From positions 1,804,501 through 1,868,500 of the forward strand of contig OY755048.1 of NCBI GenBank assembly GCA_963576565.1: a stretch of DNA of 64,000 nucleotides. The letters are read 5' to 3'. This document shows positions 27,901-34,295 of this stretch, piece by piece (position 1 is the stretch's first letter; the number at the start of each line of letters is the position of its first letter). The position numbers and the translations under genes are program-made. The notes under the pieces are model-generated. The model worked only from the letters and a program-made list of their open reading frames with translations. It was not told the origin of the DNA and searched no databases. Source of the stretch: Aspidapion aeneum. Its lineage: Eukaryota > Arthropoda > Insecta > Coleoptera > Brentidae.

Positions 27901-30900
27901 CGCTGTACCTTAGTACCCTCTGACGTCAGTGATTCACGTTCCATGAAGGTACGAAAAAAGGGGGAAATTTTTAAAATGTTTTTTTGTGGTATTTTTATCC
28001 TTAACACTATTTTTTTATCAAAAAAATATTGTTGGTTAAAAGCCCATTGTTTACAGTTAAATACTTATTAAGCCAAACATATATTTTTTAAATAGCCGCC
28101 TTGAAATAAAAATAAATGTGTTTGTAGAAATCCATAAATCAAACAAAAATTTAATTAAAAAAAAAATAAAGCTACCTTAACACCCAGAACGACTAGGTCT
28201 TATTGTTTATATGATTTTAATACTAGAGCTAACAATAAATTTATGTTTAAGGTGTAAAACAAGATTTCATAGTCGACACAGTAAATGCCGGCTCTGGAAC
28301 CTTAGCGGTCAATATTGATGGGCCTAGCAAAGTTTCAATGGACTGCACAGAAGTGGTAGAAGGTTACAAAGTGCGTTACACCCCTATTGCTCCAGGAGAC
28401 TACTACATTAGCATCAAATACAACAATATCCATATTGTAGGAAGTCCTTTCAAGGTTACCAGTAAAGGTAATATATTATGTATTTCCTGTTTAGAACCTG
28501 AGCGATTATGACAAAAACAAAAATGTGTAAAAATATTATGTCACGCAATTGCATACCTCCGTCCGCGTCACGATATGCAATTTATAATGATCAAAGCGAT
28601 TTTATCATAATCTGCCATATTGTAACTTAAAACATAAGAAATAGTAACACAAAATCAACTATAAAATGTTCAAAAATCCCGAATATTCTTACGCTACATG
28701 TAGCATATTTCCGTCACAAGAGCTTTAATTTCAAAAAGGAGCCGTCAGGTGGCGGTATCTAGGCATAAACACGTTACGGTCCCTAGAATTAGTCCGGTTT
28801 TAGGATCTTATATATATATGTCACGTCACTGGTGATCCAGCTGATTTTTGTAAACAAAAGTTAAATATGATATGAACAACTGATATTTTTTAATTTTTTT
28901 GAAAACTAAGGTAATTTTCCTACTATTTTTTAGTATATTCTTATAAAATAATACTTTTGAGACATACCGATTGTTATTTTTTTTAGCCCGCTTCATTTTT
29001 CTTAACACAAAATTAAAATTCGAAGAAAATAATGTGTTCGTTTCAGTACTCGGTTACCTTTGATACTAAACGATCACATTCAGTTTGACTTGTATTTTAA
29101 GTTTTGTATAATTAAAAATAAAGCGGGCTAAACAAAATATCGACAATACGTCTGAAAAATTATATTTTATAAGGATGTACTAAAAAACAGTTGGAAAATT
29201 GTTTTGGTTTTCAAAAAATTCCAAAAATATAAGTTGTTCATTAAAGAGATATCATATCTAACTTTTGTTTACAAAAGTCAGCTGGACCACCAGTGAAAAA
29301 CTCGACATATACAGGGTGTCCCATAACTTAGGGGCCATAGGCCAACAGGTGATAGAGATCCTGCCTAATAAAAAAGTTATAGTGCATGGGTCAAAACTCT
29401 TCCTTTGTTGAGATACAGAGAATCAAAGTTGGCGATTTTTTAAACTTATTTGATAATAACTTTTTTAAAAAACGCAGTAAAAATATGAAATTGGGTAAAG
29501 TCGTGTATTAGAACAAGAGCAATAATTTGAAATTAAAATATTTTGAAAAAAAATTATGTGGTCAATTTTTTTTTTTAAAAACTGTTTTTTTGGTTACATT
29601 TTTATGGATGCCATATTAAACGCAATATTTTTATAATATTTTCTGTTAATAAAAACAAGTCTCTAGCGAGGCATATTAATAAAATATTACTCATATTTTT
29701 TAAAAGAATAAATAAGCAAAAATTATTTTTTTTTAAATTATTATTTTTTATAAATTTTTGGAGGTTAATTTGACAAACTTGTAAATTTATCAAAAAAAGG
29801 AATATCACATTTTTGAATCACAATTACCTGAGTATTCAAGGGTGGATCCAGAGGTGCCTCTCGGGGGGGGGGCACTTTTAGTGACATTCTCTGTTGGTAA
29901 AAAACGGTGTATATGTTTTTAAGCAGCATTTTTTTGAATTAGTCAGTGGTTGTAATTTCAATGATAATAACAATATACACTTTCATGCGCCGCAGGCAAA
30001 AATTTTGAATTTTTATTAGCAAAAACATAACTTTTTACTAATTTTTTGTATATTCAAAAAATTCTCGGGGGGGGGCAAGTGCCCCTAGTGCCCCCTGGAT
30101 CCGCCACTGTGAGTATTCAGCTGGCTGTGACAGATTTTTGTCTTTTTGTAAAACCCTTGTTCCCCCACTCCTCTAACTTTAAAAATCCTTATCTTAAAAA
30201 CAGATGTGTGTTGACCCCCATGTTATATAAACTTTTTTCTCGCAAATAACCTCCTCTATCAAATGCTGCACTATGGCCCTAAGTTATGGGACACCCTGTA
30301 TATAAGATCCGAACACCGGTCTATTCTAGGCACCGTGATCTGATAGCGGGATACAAAATAAAATAATTATAAAAAGGATCCATTTATTCTCAAAATTTTA
30401 ATTTAAAGTCATTGACAACAGAAAACAATGGTCTAACAGAAAGACAAATTTTAGGAGATGCAAAAGTAGCTGACTTAGGAGGACAAGAATCGTCTTCAGT
30501 TGTAGTTGAAACTGTGGCCAAAGTAGGAGAACCAGCAAATCACAAAGGTCCACTTTTACCTCACTTTAAGAGTGATGCTTCGAAAATAAGCTCCAAAGGA
30601 ATGGGTTTGAAAAAGGCTTACCTGAGCAAACAAAATCAATTTACTGTCAATGCCCAAGACGCAGGTAAACAAATAATTTTAATATTTTAAAATATAAAAA
30701 ATACTCTGCCAATTTATGGGCATCTAAGCTCACACGATTAAATTTTTCAGATAAAGCTAACTATGTACATATATGGCGATTTCGGAAACGGTAGTACACA
30801 GAGACGAAAACTCAGGCAGATCAGTTTTCATTTTTATCAAATGAGTTTGTCTACCTTATCTGCCTTATATTAAAATAAGTCAACTAATTTTGGAAATGTT

Positions 30901-32216
30901 TTTGAGTGTAAGACATATAATTTTTTGTTTAAAACTCGCAGACAATGATTGAGTTGAAACAAAAATTTCGGACTTCCATTCCATTTATTTTAAACACGAC
31001 GTTTCGGTTAGTAAGTATCTCTAACCGTTTTCAAGTGTAAAAAAAACCAAATGTAGCAAACTCTCAAAATAATAATCCATTGAGTACTATTAACATTATG
31101 GCTAATAATGCAGAGGCCTTAGTGGTATATCTCTGAGCCAAAGTGTTAAGCCTAAATCATTTATTGTTGTAATCTGCAGAGTTTTTTCATGTACTGGGTG
31201 GAAAAAAAAATATGCCACTTTAGTCAAACTCAGTATGTAGGTACATGGGCACAATAGATCCATTTGTGGTCGCAGTGCATGGAGGTCCAGTAGGGCCTGC
31301 CATCACTTTCGAATACATACATACTATTAACATTCCATATGTTCAAGGGATTTTAGAAAACATAAGACGAATAGCCAAGCACTATAATATAAATACAATA
31401 TTTTCATCGGGAAATACGATAAGGAGTTTTGTAACTAAAACAAAACTAGAAAATCCCTCAAATAATAAGGAATGTATTTACCAAATCCCGTGTGAGTGTG
31501 GTAAATCATATGTAGGTGAAACGAAACGCCCACTTCAGGTTAGAGTAATAAACATCTAAAAAGTACCCAATTAGGGGATATTGAAAAATAGCGGATCATG
31601 CATGGTCAAATGATCATAGGATATAGTGGTCAGAAGCTAAAGTTTTGCATAAGGAGTCACATTGGCGAAAAGGAAAGTTTATTGAAGCTGCGTTTATAAT
31701 GCAGAATAAAGAAGTTTTCAGTCAACCAAGCACGGACATATCAAACATACGGAAACCATTCCTTAAGGAAAACAGGCGTCTTAGGATTAAAAAAGGGGGC
31801 GGGCCGTCACACCTGACTGCACACCAAGTAGTATAAGTAGTAGCCTATAGACTAGATTGTTTAGTTTACACTTGAAAACGGTTAGAGATACTAACCGAGA
31901 CGTCGTGTTTAAAATAAATAAAGACAATGAAAGTCAGAAATTAAAAATATCTTTAAACCATATTTTTTTTTAATTAAAATTTTGTCGTCATGTTTTAAAC
32001 AAATTTGATATATATGATGATTTTTTTTCAGGTACAAATATTTTGTTTGTTGGAGTTCATGGTCCCAAAGGACCTTGCGATGAAGTATTCATAAAACACA
32101 AAGGGCGCAACTTATATGATGTTAATTATATGGTCAGAGATAGAGGTGAATATCTGATCATAGTCAAATGGGGAGATGACAACATCCCTGGCTCACCATT
32201 TAAAGTTGAGGTTTAA
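226..32216 (+). CDS. cher: Filamin (cheerio orthologue), 5'-incomplete gene, 19 exons
   Basis: Filamins are dimeric actin cross-linkers and mechanosensitive scaffolds at the cell cortex. The model joins 226-370, 2787-2916, 4087-4292, 4508-4887, 4975-5870, 5935-6191, 6345-6586, 6665-7231, 7591-8717, 8808-9074, 18780-18924, 19495-20589, 20651-20815, 21170-21409, 21828-22021, 26006-26234, 28252-28467, 30422-30664 and 32032-32216. Phases agree at every junction and the sum is 2309 codons including the stop. The order is the end of CH1 (motif [16 protein letters not shown]), CH2, 22 filamin repeats (recurring AYGPGL and GSPF signatures), hinge 1 after repeat 13, hinge 2 before repeat 22, and the stop at 32214. 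Drosophila is usually described with 20 repeats and humans with 24; 22 is my own count. The first coding exon(s), with the start codon and most of CH1, lie upstream of the window. The least certain splice is the acceptor at 30422. Confidence 0.95.
371..2786. other. Filamin intron inside the actin-binding domain
   Basis: Separates the CH1 and CH2 coding exons. About half is the minus-strand LINE fragment at 1351-2740. The piece at about 1200-1340 (motif TCGAGTTATTAGCAAAAA) is also found inverted at about 26390-26500 and in direct orientation at about 48950-49050, a dispersed repeat of unknown type. The stretch 371-1190 shows nothing recognisable. Confidence 0.7.
1351..2740 (-). pseudogene. Non-LTR retrotransposon reverse transcriptase, 5'-truncated, one in-frame stop
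   Basis: On the minus strand the frame reads from 2697 to 1471 with a single interrupting TGA at 2398-2400. RT fingers motifs are visible ([45 protein letters not shown]), then the primer side [11 protein letters not shown], the palm motif FADDQVIV and the C-terminal WYGHVQRM and GRRKRGRPK typical of many insect LINE proteins. After the stop codon comes a short 3' UTR ending in an A-rich TAATAATAAAAAA tail near 1351. The N terminus and endonuclease are missing, so this is a dead 5'-truncated insertion. The clade (not Jockey) is not settled. Confidence 0.85.
2787..2916 (+). CDS. cher: Filamin exon: start of CH2 domain
   Basis: Follows TTTTTAG. It reads [20 protein letters not shown] and then [20 protein letters not shown], the N-terminal half of the second calponin-homology domain of the actin-binding module. 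It ends in phase 0 at CCT|GTAAGT. Confidence 0.94.
2917..4086. other. Filamin intron, no gene seen
   Basis: AT-rich, with short G and C runs and fragments resembling other dispersed repeats in the window (for example around 3880-3945 compared with 46800-46880). I see no coding sequence. The 62-codon open frame on the minus strand at 3667-3855 has no recognisable content. Confidence 0.6.
4087..4292 (+). CDS. cher: Filamin exon: rest of CH2 and linker to repeat 1
   Basis: Reads [40 protein letters not shown] and [18 protein letters not shown], the end of CH2. The donor must be AA|GTAGGT, because using the next GT would read through an in-frame TAG. Confidence 0.94.
4508..4887 (+). CDS. cher: Filamin exon: repeat 1 and start of repeat 2
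   Basis: Starts [16 protein letters not shown] (first base completes the previous codon). It contains the whole of repeat 1, with KSPFVVKV at its end, and the first strand of repeat 2 ([10 protein letters not shown]). The donor is AAAA|GTAAGT. Confidence 0.95.
4975..5870 (+). CDS. cher: Filamin exon: repeats 2 (part), 3, 4 and 5 (part)
   Basis: An 896-bp exon. Repeat starts are visible at [19 protein letters not shown] and [10 protein letters not shown], each preceded by a repeat end of the type [16 protein letters not shown] or KSPYIAQI. It ends in phase 0 at LDVK|GTAAGA. Confidence 0.95.
5935..6191 (+). CDS. cher: Filamin exon: end of repeat 5, start of repeat 6
   Basis: Reads [19 protein letters not shown], closes repeat 5 with HSPFRVFV and opens repeat 6 with [13 protein letters not shown]. 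The donor AG|GTAAGT leaves two bases for the next exon. Confidence 0.95.
6345..6586 (+). CDS. cher: Filamin exon: repeat 6 and start of repeat 7
   Basis: Starts [14 protein letters not shown] and carries [19 protein letters not shown]. The repeat 7 opening is a divergent VDGLEPT without the usual GPG. The donor is CCTA|GTAAGT. Confidence 0.94.
6665..7231 (+). CDS. cher: Filamin exon: repeats 7 (rest), 8 and 9 (start)
   Basis: Begins after AAATAG. Repeat 7 continues as [20 protein letters not shown]. Repeat 8 opens with [14 protein letters not shown] and repeat 9 with [10 protein letters not shown]. It ends CACG|GTAAAA. Confidence 0.94.
7591..8717 (+). CDS. cher: Filamin exon: repeats 9 (rest), 10, 11 and 12
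   Basis: A 1127-bp exon starting [17 protein letters not shown]. Repeats open at [26 protein letters not shown] and [10 protein letters not shown]. The repeat 9 CD region contains the SPDDGK segment seen in other arthropod filamins. It ends AYAIGN|GTAAGG in phase 0. Confidence 0.95.
8808..9074 (+). CDS. cher: Filamin exon: repeat 13
   Basis: One whole repeat in one exon (89 codons), [19 protein letters not shown] through VPGGFYTFV. It is the last repeat before the 9.7-kb intron and the hinge. Confidence 0.94.
10479..11132 (+). mobile_element. HLE copy A (internally deleted)
   Basis: Starts ATACTCTGCCAATATATGGG and ends GTGTGAGCTAA. It has both terminal hairpins and tandem internal units. 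The block between the CATCTCGA motif and the GACA array (normally CCAAAACCCAGCC to GGTCGTTACAGA) is missing, so the (GACA)n run follows directly. Confidence 0.85.
11212..11939 (+). mobile_element. HLE copy B
   Basis: A complete copy with both termini, three internal units, the AAATCGGGCTAGCGGTTTTT block and a short interrupted GACA array. It lies 79 bp downstream of copy A in the same orientation. Confidence 0.87.
12049..13229. repeat. TIR element (TACAGGGTTTTCCCG arms), host of HLE copy C
   Basis: Arms 12049-12132 and about 13143-13229 are inverted copies of each other (shared core ATCAAAATATGATAAATAC). HLE copy C lies between them. The right end is degenerate, and a second TACAGGG end at 13070 suggests that several related elements overlap here. 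Confidence 0.55.
12240..12953 (-). mobile_element. HLE copy C
   Basis: A complete copy in reverse orientation, from TTAGCTCACACATATAC to GGCAGAGTAT, with three internal units and a short TCTG array. Confidence 0.87.
13273..14026 (+). mobile_element. HLE copy D
   Basis: A complete copy, ATACTCTGCC to GTGTGAGCTAA, with three internal units and an array of about 75 bp of GACA with TACA and GACC interruptions. The flanks are A-rich (ATAAAA before, AAATATTC after). Confidence 0.87.
14090..14286. repeat. Fragment of the TTTAAATGATGCACC TIR family
   Basis: The end ACTTTAAAGGATGGTG (read inverted) and GTGCATTATTTAAATTAAA match the right end of the element at 17053-18600. The region to 15064 holds AT-rich sequence without a gene. 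Confidence 0.5.
15065..16958. repeat. TIR element with CCCAGCAAACAT ends, host of HLE copy E
   Basis: CCCAGCAAACATGG at 15065 is mirrored by CAATGTTTGCTGGG ending at 16958. The inside is rich in AGTACTTT/AAAGTACA motifs near both ends, as in an inverted-repeat transposon. HLE copy E interrupts it. No transposase is visible. Confidence 0.55.
15761..16544 (-). mobile_element. HLE copy E with duplicated terminal hairpin
   Basis: A reverse-oriented copy ending GGCAGAGTAT. At its hairpin end, 32 bases (15761-15792) are repeated at 15793-15824, so the element carries two termini in tandem. Confidence 0.87.
17356..17523. mobile_element. 168-bp hAT-type MITE with perfect 8-bp target duplication
   Basis: Ends CAAGTGCGGAT and ATCCGCGCTTG are inverted repeats. 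The flanks are ATCTAGAG at 17348-17355 and again at 17524-17531. CA...TG ends with an 8-bp duplication fit hAT. The interior is G/C-run rich. Confidence 0.8.
17797..18503 (+). mobile_element. HLE copy F
   Basis: Starts ATACTCTCCC (one change from the family) and ends GTGTGAGCTAA. The GACA array is decayed (GACAGAAAGACAGAAAGC), so this looks like an older copy. Confidence 0.85.
18780..18924 (+). CDS. cher: Filamin exon: hinge 1 and first strand of repeat 14
   Basis: Reads [20 protein letters not shown], then a Thr/Gln-rich stretch, then [14 protein letters not shown]. The IPLP motif is typical of the strand that opens the repeat after the hinge in insect filamins. The donor is ACAG|GTATGT. 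Hinges give filamin its flexibility and are cleavage sites in mammals. Confidence 0.93.
18925..19197 (+). promoter_or_regulatory. Candidate internal promoter and 5' leader for short filamin
   Basis: Intron sequence upstream of the candidate first exon. It lacks the dispersed repeats that fill the neighbouring introns and has CG-containing islands (for example around 18940-18960 and 19125-19150) that stand out from the AT-rich surroundings. No TATA box is placed where I could trust it. The call rests only on position. Confidence 0.3.
19198..19423 (+). CDS. cher: Candidate alternative first exon of a short filamin isoform
   Basis: An ATG at 19198 opens 75 codons plus one base, ending at donor AAAAG|GTAATG. 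The phase (one base, G) is exactly that needed by the exon at 19495, which otherwise follows 18924. The peptide starts [18 protein letters not shown] and has no resemblance to any domain I know. An in-frame TAG at 19171 fits a first exon. Splicing to 19495 would yield 930 residues: 9 repeats (14-22), no actin-binding domain, and the first strand of repeat 14 replaced. Drosophila makes a roughly 90-kDa filamin with the last 9 repeats, so the layout is expected. Its use here is inferred; no transcript evidence is available. Confidence 0.6.
19495..20589 (+). CDS. cher: Filamin exon: repeats 14 (rest) to 17 and start of 18
   Basis: A 1095-bp exon starting [20 protein letters not shown]. It holds repeat 15 ([12 protein letters not shown]), repeat 16 (opening [14 protein letters not shown], divergent), repeat 17 ([12 protein letters not shown]) and the opening of repeat 18 ([12 protein letters not shown]). 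The alternation of canonical and divergent openings is like the paired repeats of the mechanosensing rod 2 of filamins. Confidence 0.95.
20651..20815 (+). CDS. cher: Filamin exon: repeat 18 (middle)
   Basis: Reads [20 protein letters not shown] through [13 protein letters not shown]. It starts after CATTTTAG, with two bases completing the glycine codon begun at 20589. Confidence 0.93.
20816..21169. other. Filamin intron, nothing recognisable
   Basis: An intron of 354 bp with no repeats that I can match elsewhere in the window and no coding signature. Confidence 0.6.
21170..21409 (+). CDS. cher: Filamin exon: end of repeat 18 and most of repeat 19
   Basis: Starts [15 protein letters not shown] and opens repeat 19 with [12 protein letters not shown]. 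It includes [18 protein letters not shown] and ends CCAG|GTAAAG. Confidence 0.94.
21410..21827. other. Filamin intron, nothing recognisable
   Basis: An intron of 418 bp. It is AT-rich with no match to the repeat families described here. Confidence 0.6.
21828..22021 (+). CDS. cher: Filamin exon: end of repeat 19, start of repeat 20
   Basis: Reads [18 protein letters not shown], then the divergent repeat 20 opening [15 protein letters not shown]. It ends in phase 0 at GCAAAG|GTAACT. This segment was absent from the long open frames because both flanking introns interrupt it; phase and homology place it. Confidence 0.93.
22022..23559. other. First part of a 4-kb filamin intron; dispersed repeat sequence
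   Basis: The stretch 22026-22062 recurs inverted at about 30300-30340 (core GATCTTATAT with GTGCCTA..ATAGAC). The piece around 22062-22085 recurs inverted at about 24860-24880. Several CACTGGTGTGAT/ATCACATTAGTGAC motifs occur between 22190 and 23270. This looks like transposon sequence of unknown class; no coding region is recognised. Confidence 0.5.
23560..24862 (-). pseudogene. Jockey-type LINE reverse transcriptase fragment, split by HLE copy G
   Basis: On the minus strand the part at 24862-24719 reads [18 protein letters not shown], the part at 24090-23910 reads [18 protein letters not shown], and 23908-23657 reads [34 protein letters not shown] and [14 protein letters not shown] frameshifted tail reads [14 protein letters not shown]. 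All are diagnostic of Jockey RT C-terminal regions. Stops, frameshifts and the loss of the FADD segment make it dead. HLE copy G lies inside it. Confidence 0.85.
24091..24718 (-). mobile_element. HLE copy G, inserted in a Jockey LINE
   Basis: Reverse-oriented, TTAGCTCACACATATAC to GGCAGAGTAT, with only two internal units and a GACA/TCTG array. Both flanks are Jockey coding sequence, so the insertion point can be read from the protein. Confidence 0.88.
24882..24926. repeat. (TA)n microsatellite
   Basis: About 22 uninterrupted TA units between the Jockey remnant and the next TIR repeat. Confidence 0.9.
24934..25266. repeat. Partial copy of the GTCACGTCACTGGTGGTCC repeat
   Basis: Shares the order of motifs with 28817-29110 (CACGTCACTGGT..TCCAGCTG, AATTAAAATTCGAAGAAAAT, ACTAAACGATCACATTCA). 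It lacks the mirrored right end seen in that copy. Confidence 0.6.
25267..26005. other. End of filamin intron, AT-rich with TACAGGGTGG ends
   Basis: Two TACAGGGTGG motifs (25274 and 25361) mark the ends of another TACAGGG-type repeat. The rest is AT-rich with no coding signal before the acceptor at 26005. Confidence 0.45.
26006..26234 (+). CDS. cher: Filamin exon: rest of repeat 20, start of repeat 21
   Basis: Starts [20 protein letters not shown] and ends repeat 20 with GSPFSVKVG. Repeat 21 opens [13 protein letters not shown]. The donor is ACTG|GTATGA. It lies between two repeat-rich introns of about 4 kb and 2 kb. Confidence 0.94.
26532..27907. mobile_element. TIR transposon (GTGTCCCATTTTCGATGGG ends), copy 1, with relic ORF
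   Basis: The left end TACCGTGTCCCATATTCAAT and right end ATTGAAAATGGGACACGCTGTA-like arms (right end AAAATGGGACACGCTGTA) extend inward as long inverted repeats of over 300 bp. The middle holds a small minus-strand coding relic at 27058-27204. A second copy lies at 58550-60784. It is in the filamin intron between 26234 and 28252. Confidence 0.75.
27058..27204 (-). pseudogene. Relic ORF in TIR transposon, possibly DUF4817/HTH-like
   Basis: 48 codons beginning [16 protein letters not shown], then [20 protein letters not shown], in the centre of the inverted-repeat element. The same peptide, up to NGRN, is found in the copy at 59951. The shape (an acidic start, then a YA.RY.KR.Y-like stretch) resembles the N-terminal DUF4817 domain of insect mobile-element proteins. 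This is a weak family guess from memory of the pattern. Confidence 0.45.
28252..28467 (+). CDS. cher: Filamin exon: repeat 21
   Basis: Reads [19 protein letters not shown] through [12 protein letters not shown]. In mammals the equivalent penultimate repeat binds integrin tails and many partners. There are two possible donors six bases apart (28461/28462 and 28467/28468), both phase 1; the downstream GTAATA was chosen. Confidence 0.9.
28817..29309. repeat. TIR repeat with CACTGGTGGTCCAGCTG ends
   Basis: The left end GTCACGTCACTGGTGATCCA and right end TGGACCACCAGTGAAAAACT form inverted repeats that continue for over 100 bp (AAAAGTTAAATATGATAT and its complement). It directly abuts the TACAGGGTGTCCC element at 29310. 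Confidence 0.65.
29310..30300. mobile_element. TIR element (TACAGGGTGTCCCATAACTT ends)
   Basis: Left TACAGGGTGTCCCATAACTT and right AAGTTATGGGACACCCTGTA are perfect 20-bp inverted ends, with TA flanks. It carries no transposase. A 273-bp hAT-type MITE is inserted in it. A related, more decayed copy is at about 32929-33530. Confidence 0.8.
29837..30109. mobile_element. 273-bp hAT-type MITE with perfect 8-bp target duplication
   Basis: Ends CAAGGGTGGATCCAG and CTGGATCCGCCACTG are inverted repeats. TGAGTATT flanks both sides (29829-29836 and 30110-30117). Runs of G lie just inside each end. Confidence 0.82.
30422..30664 (+). CDS. cher: Filamin exon: hinge 2 and start of repeat 22
   Basis: Carries [20 protein letters not shown] and then [20 protein letters not shown], a signature that opens the last filamin repeat. 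The start is uncertain: the phase requires an acceptor such as ACAACAG|AA at 30421, which has a poor pyrimidine tract. The nearer AAAG at 30408 would shift the frame into a stop. Confidence 0.85.
30701..30736 (+). mobile_element. HLE stub (first 36 bp only)
   Basis: ATACTCTGCCAATTTATGGG followed by CATCTAAGCTCACAC, then unrelated sequence. Only the left terminus up to the first hairpin arm is present, 36 bases after the exon donor at 30664. Confidence 0.7.
30990..31915 (+). mobile_element. Penelope-like retroelement fragment
   Basis: Holds a GIY-YIG endonuclease region. The flanks 30998-31035 and 31868-31906 are inverted copies of one another (CTTGAAAACGGTTAGAGATA ... CTAACCGAAACGTCGT), as in Penelope elements with inverted terminal copies. 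The reverse transcriptase is absent. It sits in the last filamin intron. Confidence 0.7.
31245..31836 (+). pseudogene. Penelope GIY-YIG endonuclease relic
   Basis: One frame ends in [20 protein letters not shown] followed by PLQVRV, the GIY-YIG core as Penelope elements have it (CVYKIPC-CGK-YIGET-type motif). After a break at about 31557 the protein resumes as [30 protein letters not shown] and [10 protein letters not shown], the conserved C terminus. An in-frame TAG in the middle and a frame change show that it is dead. Confidence 0.75.
32032..32216 (+). CDS. cher: Filamin last exon: repeat 22 (dimerisation) and stop
   Basis: Reads [20 protein letters not shown] through [18 protein letters not shown], then TAA at 32214. 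The final filamin repeat forms the homodimer interface. KWGD and GSPFKVEV are diagnostic of filamin C termini. Confidence 0.95.
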
Positions 32217-32392
32217 ATTTTTACTCTTAGACACGTTTTTTATCTCAGTCATATTAGTTCATATATTAATTTTACAATAGTTATTTTATTTTCATTTTGT
32301 AAATATATACATCCATAACAAGATCCAGTACTATCTGTTGTATATGACAGCCCTCCTGAAGTTTGTGTTTTTAAGTTTCAAACTCTTTAAAA

Positions 32393-32398
32393 AATAAA
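32393..32398 (+). promoter_or_regulatory. Candidate filamin polyadenylation signal
   Basis: AATAAA lies 177 bases after the filamin stop. Further AATAAA motifs at 32630 and 32722 could be used instead; sequence alone cannot choose between them. Confidence 0.4.
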
Positions 32399-32928
32399 AT
32401 CGCCTCAGAATTTGTTTAAATATAATAAGTTCATTATGCAAAATAAGTTTTGAAGATGAAAAGAAATGCTTTAGGGAAAAGTCCATAAACAATTTATAGT
32501 ACTGTTCAACTCTCTATATTAGTTTTTTCCTTGGTATAAGTAGAATATAGTTTTTCAAAACGTACTGTAGGTACTATTTAATGTTTTTTAAGGATATCAT
32601 TTTATTTGTTGAGAGTAAGCTATTACTTTAATAAATGATGTTATATTTTGCCATATTATTTTTATTGAAATTTTATTTTATTAGATTTTAAATTGATATA
32701 TCTATATATAGACTTATTTTAAATAAACCAATTAAAACCCATTCTGCGTATGCAAGCAGTGTTTTATTGATTTTTCTTTATACAATCAATATTGAAGCAT
32801 ACATCCTACTCATTAGAAAATTTCACTTTGGAAATCATATACTTTTATTTATTTAAATAAAAGGAAATTATTTACACAACGAATTGGCGACCTACTAACT
32901 TTTTTTACAAAAATTATTATATTTTATA

Positions 32929-33530
32929 CAGGGTGTCCTATAACTTAGGGGCCATAGTGCAGCAGGTCATAGAGGAGGTTAACAACACACATCTGTTTTA
33001 AAGATATAGGACTTTTAAAGTTAAAGGAGTGGGGGGAAAAAGGGTTTTACAAAAAAAAAGAAAATCTGTCACAGCCACCTGAATATTCAGCTAATTGTGA
33101 TTCAAAAATGTCGTATTCCTTTTTTTGATAAAATTGAGTTGAGGAGATACATAGGCTGTCAAAAGAACCTCCAAAAATAAAAAAAATAAAAATTTTTGCT
33201 TACTGATTCTTTTAAAAAATATTAACAAAAAGTAATTTACTTTGTGAATTGTGATATTAATAATATTTTATTATTATGTCTCTCTAAAGAGTTGTTTTTA
33301 TTAACAAAAAATATTGCGTTTATTATGGCATTTATAAAAGTTTATAACAAAAAAAAAATTGATCGACTAATTTTTTTCAAAATAATTTTTATTTCAGTTT
33401 ATTGCTCTTGTTCTAGTACACGACTTTACCCAATTTCATATTTTTACTGCGTTTTTAAAAAAAGTTATTAACAAAAAATTGTTAACTTTGATGCACTGTG
33501 TCTCAACAAAAAGGGTTTTGACCCATGCAT
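32929..33530. repeat. Decayed copy of the TACAGGGTGTCC-TATAACTTAGGGGCC element
   Basis: Left end TACAGGGTGTCCTATAACTT. The interior shares segments with 29310-30300, in particular the AAATCTGTCACAGCCA and GTTTTGACCCATGCA stretches. The right end is lost. It lies in the 2.5-kb space between filamin and SGSM3. Confidence 0.6.
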
Positions 33531-33739
33531 TATAGAAACTTATAATCAGACATGACGTCATCTATCACCAGATAGTTGCTATTCATGCTTTTAAGAAGGT
33601 ATTTTTCAAAAACATTCAAGGGTTCCTTGAATTTCTTTGGTATTTTTAGATATCTATGGTCTGGTGGTAACACTAATGAAAACACATAACCTACTTTCCA
33701 TAGATGTGTGTGAACATGGGGAGAAAGGGATAAAAATAC

Positions 33740-34295
33740 AATAGGATGTAATTTAAATGATGCACCACACCTTAAGGGGTGGTAGAATAGGTAAAAAAAC
33801 GCGCATATTTATTTGAGGCAGAATTCGCATGTCTTGTTTGCATTCATGCTCAAGTAAATACGGGCCTTGAGACGAAAAATATGCAACTGAATGCTGCTTT
33901 AAAGTTCTCGCTCTGATCGGATGCCGCGGGTCCATACAACAGATATCAGGTCAGGTACCCAAATATTGCATGCAACTGCAAGTTTATTGCTTCATGTTGA
34001 GCTGCATTTAAGCAGAAAATAGAAAAAGAAGAAACAAATTTTTGGTAATCATTTTTAGAGTATTTTTCTTTTTTTAAATAATTTTGAGACTCAATTATTA
34101 TCTTTATTATCCATAACTCCACAGCATTTTGATTGCCTATTGTAATTTTTAAGGAAGTTATAACAAAATAACAACCGTTTTTTTATGTATCAAAAAGCAG
34201 AGGTTTGATGTAAAATGTAACAGGAGTTTTATTTCCTGTTTTTGACCTTGCCTATGCCCTTAAAATTTGATGCATCAATTAAATTACACCCTATA
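33740..34295. repeat. Copy of the TTTAAATGATGCACC TIR family
   Basis: The left side reads GATGTAATTTAAATGATGCA and the right TGCATCAATTAAATTACACC, inverted relative to each other and matching the ends at 17053 and 18600. The interior has no gene. Confidence 0.6.
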
